Assembly (NCBI GenBank): GCA_003514765.1
Contig: DOOY01000060.1
Location: forward strand, 1-22,474
Source: Nitrosomonas sp.
GTDB lineage: Bacteria; Pseudomonadota; Gammaproteobacteria; Burkholderiales; Nitrosomonadaceae
Direction: 5' to 3'
Length of the DNA: 22,474 nt
Numbering within the stretch: position 1 is the stretch's first letter; every line of letters begins with the position of its first letter. Shown here piece by piece: positions 1 through 6,154 of this stretch. The notes below the pieces were generated by a model. The model did not search any database. It was not told where the DNA came from and worked only from the letters and a program-made list of their open reading frames with translations. Made by a program: the position numbers and the translations under genes.

Positions 1-162
1 ATCATGGGTATCCCCATCCCTAATGCCTGGTTGGGTGGACTGAAAAATATCGATCTGGTGGAAGAATTCGGTGCCGACCCCGGATTCTGGAAATCTTTCT
101 CGGAAGGCGTCGAAAACATTCGAGTGACAGCGGGTCAGATTACAGTCAGGCTCAAAGAATAA
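1..162 (+). CDS. C-terminal end of an unrecognised protein (partial)
   Basis: An open frame runs from the first base to a TAA stop and gives the last 53 residues of a protein that begins outside the window. It has a polar, charged end (ends VRLKE) and motifs such as IPIPNAWLGG and DPGFW. There is no visible membrane segment. I do not recognise the family. The codon choice resembles the following genes, and the reading frame is uninterrupted, so it is probably a real gene. It converges on the HNH gene 38 bases away, with no obvious terminator hairpin between them. Confidence 0.6.
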   Translation: MMGIPIPNAWLGGLKNIDLVEEFGADPGFWKSFSEGVENIRVTAGQITVRLKE

Positions 163-200
163 CAGGCTTACTTTCAACCATTCAAAATCTGCAAACCAGG

Positions 201-560
201 CTATGTTTTTTTATTCAGCATATCCTTGAGATGAGCGAAAGGATTGTGAGTCGCGGCTGATTCGGTATGACTGGTATCCGTTCGGCCCATAAAATCCCTG
301 AGTTTGGCATGTTCATTTTCGTGACAATAGGTGCACAGTAATTCCCAGTTGCTGCCATCAGGCGGATTATCATCGTGATTGTGATTCTTGTGATGTACTT
401 CGAGCAGTTGCAGGTTTTTATGATCAAAGGTGCGCGCGCAACGGCCGCATACCCACGGAAATAATTTCAGTGCCCGTTCCCGATAGCCTTTGGCACGTTG
501 TTCTGCATTTTTCCGTGCTTCCAGAATCACGCGATCCAGTTTGCCGGTTTCTTTCGCCAT
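201..560 (-). CDS. yajD: YajD-family HNH nuclease-like protein
   Basis: A 119-residue protein close in length and sequence to Escherichia coli YajD. It carries a zinc/HNH core: the CxxC pair C38/C41 in WVCGRC, histidines H56-H57 and H60, then the second pair C76/C79 in ELLCTYCH. The C-terminus has the NPFAHLKDMLNKK block typical of this family. HNH proteins bind a metal and may cut nucleic acid, but the function of YajD itself is not established, so nuclease activity is inference. The start is supported by an AGGGGA ribosome site about 8 bases upstream. It is transcribed away from the exbB-type gene. Confidence 0.88.
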   Translation of the reverse strand: MAKETGKLDRVILEARKNAEQRAKGYRERALKLFPWVCGRCARTFDHKNLQLLEVHHKNHNHDDNPPDGSNWELLCTYCHENEHAKLRDFMGRTDTSHTESAATHNPFAHLKDMLNKKT

Positions 561-686
561 TTCACATTCCCCTTTAAAAATGCCTGATATATGGCAGTAT
601 AGCGAATTTTCGACAACAGTTATTAAATCCCGTTAACCCGCAAGCATTGTTTAGTTTTGTAGACATACCCAATCTGGAGTTTATGA

Positions 687-1334
687 ATGGAACACCTTAA
701 CCAAGCCTGGATCATGTTAAAACTGGGCGGAATCATCATTCTGCCATTATCTTTGCTGGGCGTCATCGCGCTGGCAATAATGCTCGAAAAAGCATTTGTT
801 TACTGGCGCTTCGCCCGTCTGTCGAATGATCTTCTGAATCTTATCGAAAACTATGGGTTCAAGTGGGAAGATCTGGAAAAAATTCTATCCGGACTGGATC
901 AGCGCCATTATTACAAACGTTTCTTTGAAGTGGTGATCGCCAACCGGCATCAGCCGTCATGGTGGACCGAATCGCGCGCGGCGGATGAAGCGCAGTTAAT
1001 TGAAAGTTCGCTGGCGCGCCGGCTCTGGGCGCTGGAAACAATCGTTACAGCCGCGCCACTACTCGGTCTGGTGGGTACCGTCATCGGTATGATGCGCGCC
1101 TTTCAGGTCATCGGCAGCGAAGGCATCGTCAATCCCACTGCAGTCACAGGCGGCGTTGCCGAAGCGTTGATTGCTACCGTAATCGGCCTGATTATCGCGC
1201 TGGTGGCGTTGTTCGGATTCAATTATTTTTCGCGGTTGCAATCGCAAACCATGGATGAAATGGAACGTCTCGGTACACGTCTGATTGATCATATTCGTCT
1301 GGATCAAAAGGAAGATACTCATGAAACTGCGTAA
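687..1334 (+). CDS. exbB: MotA/TolQ/ExbB-family proton channel subunit
   Basis: A 215-residue inner-membrane protein with three predicted helices at about residues 13-34, 118-140 and 158-182. This is the TolQ/ExbB layout with a long cytoplasmic loop between helices 1 and 2. The family signature is visible in LLGLVGTVIGM (125-135) and AEALIATVIGLIIAL (158-172). With ExbD it would form the proton-driven stator that energises a TonB- or TolA-like partner. The start is chosen at 687 because GGAG lies 7 bases upstream; the ATG at 683 is in another frame and stops after five codons. The gene overlaps the next one by 14 bases, so the two are translated together. The ExbB label rather than TolQ rests on the following TonB-like gene and the absence of TolA/TolB/Pal. 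Confidence 0.9.
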   Translation: MEHLNQAWIMLKLGGIIILPLSLLGVIALAIMLEKAFVYWRFARLSNDLLNLIENYGFKWEDLEKILSGLDQRHYYKRFFEVVIANRHQPSWWTESRAADEAQLIESSLARRLWALETIVTAAPLLGLVGTVIGMMRAFQVIGSEGIVNPTAVTGGVAEALIATVIGLIIALVALFGFNYFSRLQSQTMDEMERLGTRLIDHIRLDQKEDTHETA

Positions 1335-1722
1335 AACCAGGGCGCCCCGCAAAGGCTATATCCAGATTATTCCGATGATTGACGTCATGTTCTTTTTACT
1401 CGCAACGTTTATGCTGGCATCTTTATCCATGCAGAAGCTGGATTCGTTGCAGGTCAACCTGCCCGAAGGACAGGCCGAAAAACTCAGCGAGGAAAAGCCG
1501 GTAACCCTGACACTGACCAAGGACAGCGAGATTTTTATTAACAAAGAATCCGTCACGCTGGATACGCTGGCCGCCACCCTCAAGCCACTGCTTCAGGATG
1601 CCCGGCAAAAGCTGATCGTATCGGCCGATAACGAAGCACCGCAAGGTATTGTGGTACAGGCGATGCTGCGCGCGCGCAATGCCGGCGTGCAGCAATTTCT
1701 GATTGCGGTGCAGCATCAATAG
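1321..1722 (+). CDS. exbD: ExbD/TolR-family biopolymer transport protein
   Basis: A 133-residue protein with a short basic cytoplasmic N-terminus (MKLRKTRAPRKG), one transmembrane helix at about 17-38 and a periplasmic domain. The helix contains IPMIDVMFFLLATF, in which D21 is the conserved proton-carrying aspartate of the ExbD/TolR family. The start at 1321 is preferred over an ATG at 1285 because AAAGGAAG sits 6 bases upstream and because the extra N-terminal residues (IIFVWIK) would spoil the basic N-terminus. It overlaps the end of the ExbB gene by 14 bases. The periplasmic part (about 40-133) has the usual size. Expected partner: the proline-rich TonB-like protein encoded next. Confidence 0.9.
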   Translation: MKLRKTRAPRKGYIQIIPMIDVMFFLLATFMLASLSMQKLDSLQVNLPEGQAEKLSEEKPVTLTLTKDSEIFINKESVTLDTLAATLKPLLQDARQKLIVSADNEAPQGIVVQAMLRARNAGVQQFLIAVQHQ

Positions 1723-1744
1723 TCCTGCCCGGGCAATTCACAGA

Positions 1745-2623
1745 ATGACCGGCATGCGATCAAGGGAAATCCGTCTCTGGTGGCCGTTGCCGCTGGCGGT
1801 ACTGCTTTGGTTGGTTATCATCTGGGCGTTCGGTTTTTTGATGGCGGAATCTGAAGAAGAAGCAAGTATTTCCATCCCCGATGCAATCGAAGCTGAATTT
1901 TTAGAACTTCCAGAACCAGGACAGCAACAGCAACCGGCGCCACCACCACCCAAAGGTGCCGAGAAGCAACCTCGGAATGAAACGCAACAGGCAAAAACAC
2001 CACCGCCTCCGCGTACCCGTCCTCTTCCTCCACCACCGCCTGCCCAGCGGGATGCGGTTGAAACGGCAAAAATGCCACCACCCAAGGAGAAAAAAAGTAC
2101 CGAGGCATCACAAAAAAAGGATATTTCCGAGCCAACCGATTTGTCGGAGTATATTAGTCAGAGAAGGTCACCAAGCCCGACGCCAAACCGGCCGGCCGGT
2201 ATTTTTGACGGCGTTGAAAACACCCGCAATTTGGACGCAGAACCGCAACCCTCGGCGGAAGAAATCAGAATGGCGAAAGTCAAGCGCAACCTGCAAATGC
2301 CTGGCATCAGCGGTATTTTCCAGATTACTCAGATAGGACCGCGTTACGCCCAGTTTACTTTTCGCTCCTGGACAAGCAGCCTCAGTAATCCGCGACGGGA
2401 ACTCATTGAAGTGGAAGCAGGCCCGGATGGCGATATTGAACGCGCAGTCATCCGCAGAATGATTCAGCTCATCCGTCAATATCATCAGGAAGACTTTAAC
2501 TGGGAATCACAACGATTGAACCGCGTCATCGTTCTGTCTGCACGTCCCGGAGATACTGAAGGTCTCGAAAATTTCCTAATGCGTGAATTTTTCGGGGAAC
2601 CGCTCCCGCTTTATATGCGCTAA
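1745..2623 (+). CDS. TonB-like energy transducer with atypical C-terminus
   Basis: A 292-residue protein starting at ATG 1745. The frame is open upstream to a TTG at 1703 inside exbD, and ATG 1754 is also possible; none has a good ribosome site. It has one membrane helix (about 13-33), then a proline-rich stretch (about 57-113) with runs such as PAPPPP and PLPPPPP, a charged linker (114-175) and a folded-looking C-terminal region (176-292). The architecture and the exbB-exbD context indicate a periplasm-spanning energy transducer of the TonB kind. Two points do not fit canonical TonB: the membrane helix lacks the conserved histidine, and the C-terminus does not show the usual TonB_C pattern; it contains FTFRSWTS, NPRRELIEVEAG and LSARPGDTEGLENFLM instead. 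Its outer-membrane partner is not encoded in the window. Confidence 0.75.
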   Translation: MTGMRSREIRLWWPLPLAVLLWLVIIWAFGFLMAESEEEASISIPDAIEAEFLELPEPGQQQQPAPPPPKGAEKQPRNETQQAKTPPPPRTRPLPPPPPAQRDAVETAKMPPPKEKKSTEASQKKDISEPTDLSEYISQRRSPSPTPNRPAGIFDGVENTRNLDAEPQPSAEEIRMAKVKRNLQMPGISGIFQITQIGPRYAQFTFRSWTSSLSNPRRELIEVEAGPDGDIERAVIRRMIQLIRQYHQEDFNWESQRLNRVIVLSARPGDTEGLENFLMREFFGEPLPLYMR

Positions 2624-2783
2624 TAACCATCTTGGCAGACCGTTATAATTGCAAACTGTGTAACTAGCCTTATGATTTTAATGAATCTTTAACGAACCCA
2701 TTACAAGCTTACATAAAATAAAAAGAATCGCCTCCAAAAGTTCTCAGCTATAAAATGACCTATACCATATAGTCTGTTATTAG

Positions 2784-2836
2784 TCCCAAGCCGAAGTTTA
2801 AAAAAGACATCGTGTTGCGTCGCCTTCAGCTTGGGA
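2784..2836. repeat. 13-bp inverted repeat between convergent genes
   Basis: TCCCAAGCCGAAG (2784-2796) is matched by CTTCAGCTTGGGA (2824-2836), with 12 of 13 positions complementary and a 27-base loop. It lies between the TonB-like gene and the end of the hydrolase gene, which converge here. No T-run follows either arm, so it is not a standard intrinsic terminator. It could still stabilise transcript ends. The rest of the 2624-2848 gap is AT-rich with no recognisable gene. Confidence 0.45.
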
Positions 2837-2848
2837 TCAAAGATAAAA

Positions 2849-4159
2849 TTACAACGTTCCTAATGAGCGCGCCAGGCAGTCACCTATACCGGAGGGTGTT
2901 AAATCCACCTCCCCGCAGTCACCGGCCGAACAACTTACGCTCTGCCATTTACCTTTTTTGACTTTTTTTCCTTTAGTCATCGCCTTTGTCCATTTAAGAA
3001 AAGAAATTCCTTCTATGGAAGCGGTATAAAATTCGTCATCACGGAAGATTGTATGATTACACCCGCGATCGATAAACACGCGGTAATTTTTAGGTAAAGC
3101 GTTGCTTATTCCCTCGTTGATGCTGTTCATATTAAAATTCCAGCCGAAAATAAAGTTTGGATCCTGCAAGCCTGCGCTCCAAATTGCTGGATTATCGACA
3201 TTCTGCATAATGTCCAGAAAAAGTATCTGGACTATATCGAATGCTGTTGTATATTGAGCGAATCTGTCTTTGGGATAATGCGTGCCGACCAAGCTGTAGG
3301 CGCGGAGTAAAAAATTTGATGCTGTCACCCCATCGGGCAAAGAATTTAAAACCGGATGAAGATTATCGTCAATATCCCAGCTGGAATCAGCGCCAAAAAG
3401 TGCCTCGACAACGAAATCCTCCCCAATAACACCAGACCCTCCATCACCAATCAGAAACATTTCGCGTTTCTTTTTATTTTTGTTGTGTTTGTTTTTTTTG
3501 TCGGCTTCCTCAAATCTATCTAAAAATTCTTTTATCCAAGGGAAGTTAATGACAGCACCGTAGGAGCCTGCGCTGGCACCGGCAACCAGTATTTTTTTAG
3601 GGGAAGCATTTTCGTTCTCGTTCCAATATTGTCGCAGATAATCCATCGCATAGAGAAAATTATCAAATCCACGATGCTGAATTGTGAGAATATCGTCAGC
3701 GTTCTCGGGGTTTTGATATTCGATTTGCTTGGACCCTATGAAGACATCGCCGGTGCAATATGAAAGGAAAACCATAGTCCACTTTTTGTAGGGATTGTCT
3801 GGATTGCTAACATCCAGAATACCGCCTCTCAAATTTGGATCATTGGCGGTAATATCTGCATCAGGAACATAGGTTGGTAAAATATCTGCTTTAAGAGGAC
3901 TCGAGCATGTATTGTAATCCCAGCATGCGCCGCCACCATTTAAAAAGATTATTAGTTTTTTACTTTTTCCTGGCTTTATATGGAATGAATAGGGCTGTCC
4001 GAATGCGCAACTTGGATTAATCTCTTTTTCCTCGTTGGCAATTGTTACGATATATTGATCCAAAGGTACGGTTATCTTTTCCCAGGTATTCCCCGCATAG
4101 GCAATATTTGCAAAAAAGACGAATGCTGCACAAGAATGCCAAAGACTGATTGATTTCAT
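2849..4159 (-). CDS. Secreted pectin acetylesterase/notum-like hydrolase
   Basis: A 436-residue alpha/beta-hydrolase with an N-terminal signal peptide (about 1-22, ending AYA). The pectin acetylesterase/notum pattern is visible: an oxyanion-type FLNGGGACWDYNTC (72-85), the nucleophile Ser196 in GASAGSYG, an acid candidate at D239 in IGDGGSG and the histidine candidate H369 in DRGCNHTIF. Several cysteines (C79, C85, C135 and a C-terminal cluster) suggest disulfides in an exported enzyme. The family removes acyl groups from polysaccharides, proteins or small esters; the actual substrate here cannot be read from sequence. A lysine/asparagine-rich loop (about 219-232) is unusual. The start is fixed by a very strong ribosome site, AGGAGG, 6 bases upstream. 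The gene stands alone on its strand. Confidence 0.82.
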   Translation of the reverse strand: MKSISLWHSCAAFVFFANIAYAGNTWEKITVPLDQYIVTIANEEKEINPSCAFGQPYSFHIKPGKSKKLIIFLNGGGACWDYNTCSSPLKADILPTYVPDADITANDPNLRGGILDVSNPDNPYKKWTMVFLSYCTGDVFIGSKQIEYQNPENADDILTIQHRGFDNFLYAMDYLRQYWNENENASPKKILVAGASAGSYGAVINFPWIKEFLDRFEEADKKNKHNKNKKKREMFLIGDGGSGVIGEDFVVEALFGADSSWDIDDNLHPVLNSLPDGVTASNFLLRAYSLVGTHYPKDRFAQYTTAFDIVQILFLDIMQNVDNPAIWSAGLQDPNFIFGWNFNMNSINEGISNALPKNYRVFIDRGCNHTIFRDDEFYTASIEGISFLKWTKAMTKGKKVKKGKWQSVSCSAGDCGEVDLTPSGIGDCLARSLGTL

Positions 4160-4208
4160 TATTCACCTCCTGGATTCGGTTTCGAAGTACAACTTTTTTA
4201 ATATCGCT

Positions 4209-4348
4209 GACAGCCCGTTGAAAAACGTTTCCGAAGCAGACGGTGCAAGGTAAAGACAGGCAAAAGAGCGGTGCCCTGCATAATTAAATGCAATTTGAGC
4301 CTGTTTTTAGCGCCGCTGCAGCAACGCAGATTGCTTTTCGACAGCCCG
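4209..4348. repeat. 9-bp direct repeat flanking a 122-base segment
   Basis: GACAGCCCG occurs at 4209-4217 and again at 4340-4348. The segment between begins TTGAAAAACG and ends GCTTTTC, so its two ends are partly complementary (GAAAA against TTTTC). This is the layout of a small non-autonomous element with a target-site duplication, but the terminal complementarity is very short and no family is recognised. Chance similarity is possible. Confidence 0.25.
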
Positions 4349-4406
4349 AAGTGATGATCTGATTGTCACGGCAGCCCTTGAGACGATCAAATGAAAGGCG
4401 CACAAA

Positions 4407-4620
4407 ATGAGAAGTTATCATCAGTTCATCACAACGCAAAGATACCACAGGCACGGGCTAAAAAGCAGATTAAAATCAATCAGAAGCTGGCACCAAAGCA
4501 AGTTTGCACAAATAGAAGATTTCACCAGGCGCTACGATGCATCGACGGTCAAGTGGCTGGGTCACAAACAAACACAACAAGAATGCAAAGGATCGAATCA
4601 AAGGAGCCGGTGTCGATTGC
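4407..4620 (+). pseudogene. Decayed N-terminal fragment of an IS30-type transposase
   Basis: The frame starting at ATG 4407 reads SYHQFITTQRYHRHGLK, which resembles the N-terminus of IS30-family transposases (general form SYxxLTxxxRYxIxxLxK). From about 4474 the similarity continues in the +1 frame as NQSEAGTKASLHK, a stop, then KISPGATMHRRSSG and NAKDRIKGA. This corresponds to the helix-turn-helix part (NQSEIA...HKSTISRE...R) of that family. A frameshift and an in-frame stop inside a conserved motif show that it is dead. The catalytic DDE part is missing. The identification rests on motif recall without a database search. Confidence 0.5.
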
Positions 4621-4666
4621 GCCCCCCGGTATTTGAGTTTTTATTGCCGCCAGCAGAGCATTCAGG

Positions 4667-4693
4667 GTTATAATTTTCAAGGAAAATTATAAC
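4667..4693. repeat. Perfect 12-bp inverted repeat upstream of the lipase gene
   Basis: GTTATAATTTTC (4667-4678) and GAAAATTATAAC (4682-4693) are perfectly complementary with a 3-base spacer. The element is AT-rich, lies about 85 bases before the chosen lipase start, and is not followed by a T-run. It could be an operator for a dimeric regulator or a hairpin in the leader RNA. It includes TATAAT-like hexamers on both strands, so it may overlap a promoter. Confidence 0.5.
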
Positions 4694-4778
4694 GGCTTAA
4701 TCTGGCCCGCATGTGCAGGGATTGATTGTGCTGCATATTAACGAGCAAACGGCTGTTAAAACTATAAAAGAGAAAATT

Positions 4779-5999
4779 ATGTTCCGGAATTCCAACTTCA
4801 TCGGTTTGTTGATAGGGGTATGTTGTTTTTTAGTCATTGGCAGTCCGGCACAGGCGGTGACTGCAGATTGTACGGAGCAAGAGGCGCCGGCTGCATTTCT
4901 TGTACAAAACGGTTTGCTTTGTCTGCAAAAAATAACTGTTGCTGAACAGCCCGCAGCTGTGTTTTATAAAGCAGCGCTGGCATGGTCGGGGCCGGACAAT
5001 CCTAACCAGTTCAGACTGTTGAGCGCAGAACCAGATCAGCTGTCCGATCAAAACAGCCCTACTTTTTCTACTGTCAATGGGTCGTTAATCATTCCCAAAA
5101 TCGATATTCCCAGAACGTTTGGCACGGAACGTTATATTGCAAATCTGGTTTTAGTGGACGAAACAGATCTCTCCGTATTTAAACTGGCTTCGGTATCGCT
5201 TTATATTAATCCCGATTTTGTGCCCAATGTCACTTGGAAACCTTATGGCATGCTTGATTCTGACGAACGGCACGCGGTTGATTTGCTGGGTCGGTCGATT
5301 CCGTATGCCAAGTTGGCCGACGCGGTCTATGACTTTGATAATACGGTCATTGATCAATGGATTTTGGTCGAAAAGAAGGATAGAAACTCCGGCATGCAGG
5401 CCGCCGTTTACTATAATCCAGAAACAGATGAAGTGGTGCTCGCCTTTCGCGGAACAGAAACCTGTGATTTTCCGTGTTCGTTAAGTGAAACAACAGAGTT
5501 CTTATTGGATACAACGGCTGACAGCCTGCTCACGTTTGGATTTGTTGACACGCAGTTTGAAGATGCTGTTGATTATGCACAAGATGTTGTCAATCGTGTG
5601 CAGGGACGCAAGACTATTGTCACGGGTCACTCGCTGGGTGGCGGTCTGGCGCAAGCAGTGGGTGCGGCATTTGGGCTGGAAACCTTTGCGTTCAACTCCG
5701 CACCGGTTCCAGATGATTTTTTTAAAGATTATCCGCGCGCTTTACCGCCTGAGGCGCTAAATGAAATCATACATGTGATAGGTGATATTCATGATCCGGT
5801 TTCCAATACCGATGAAACCGGCAAGCTCTACCAGAATGCCGACCATGTTTCGTCACTGATCCAGTTTGATTTCGACATGAAAGAAATTCTGCCTGCAGGG
5901 CTGAAACGACTGAATGATCTCAGATTCAACCGTCACAGTATTACCCGTCTGGTTGATAACGCATCCTCACTTTTGACCATTTATCAAGATGGGTGGTGA
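4779..5999 (+). CDS. Secreted class 3 lipase
   Basis: A 406-residue protein from ATG 4779, chosen over ATG 4713 because it gives a clean signal peptide (about 1-26, ending SPAQA) and has a modest AAAGAGAAA site upstream. The N-terminal 150 residues are an exported region of unknown fold. The lipase domain follows, with AFRGTE (222-227) as the oxyanion region, nucleophile Ser285 in GHSLGGG, an acid candidate in DIHDP (336-340) and the likely catalytic His386 in NRHSITRL. Class 3 lipases cleave ester bonds of acylglycerols or phospholipids. C31, C48, C229 and C233 may form disulfides. The gene is divergent from the pectin acetylesterase-like gene across the scarred spacer, and the SLC13 transporter follows 155 bases later. 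Confidence 0.87.
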   Translation: MFRNSNFIGLLIGVCCFLVIGSPAQAVTADCTEQEAPAAFLVQNGLLCLQKITVAEQPAAVFYKAALAWSGPDNPNQFRLLSAEPDQLSDQNSPTFSTVNGSLIIPKIDIPRTFGTERYIANLVLVDETDLSVFKLASVSLYINPDFVPNVTWKPYGMLDSDERHAVDLLGRSIPYAKLADAVYDFDNTVIDQWILVEKKDRNSGMQAAVYYNPETDEVVLAFRGTETCDFPCSLSETTEFLLDTTADSLLTFGFVDTQFEDAVDYAQDVVNRVQGRKTIVTGHSLGGGLAQAVGAAFGLETFAFNSAPVPDDFFKDYPRALPPEALNEIIHVIGDIHDPVSNTDETGKLYQNADHVSSLIQFDFDMKEILPAGLKRLNDLRFNRHSITRLVDNASSLLTIYQDGW

Positions 6000-6154
6000 A
6001 CACAAACCCTGTTGATTCAAACTTGTTATATGGATAGGCGTTGTCACCAATCAAGTTTCAGCATTAATTTGCATTCATCCTGGTCTTCCCTTTTCTAGGT
6101 TCTGTGGAAGATTAAACAGATATCACGAAAAAAAACAAATGCAGGGAGCATTTT

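Larger units (their letters stand above)
4160..4778. other. Gene-poor region with repeat and IS remnants
   Basis: About 600 bases between two divergent secreted-hydrolase genes without an intact gene. From left to right it holds the ribosome site of the left-hand gene, a 9-bp direct repeat enclosing 122 bases, a frameshifted IS30-type transposase fragment, a perfect 12-bp inverted repeat and the leader of the lipase gene. Short open frames at 4391-4636 and 4407-4673 are parts of the transposase remnant rather than separate genes. The region looks like a scar left by insertion-sequence activity. Confidence 0.6.

Noticed and set aside
1738..2135. Glycine-rich open frames on the - strand opposite the TonB-like gene
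   Set aside because: They mirror the proline codons of the real gene and have no ribosome sites.
6019..6058. AAACTTG/CAAGTTT inverted repeat after the lipase gene
   Set aside because: A 7-bp stem with a 26-base loop and no T-run does not make a credible terminator.
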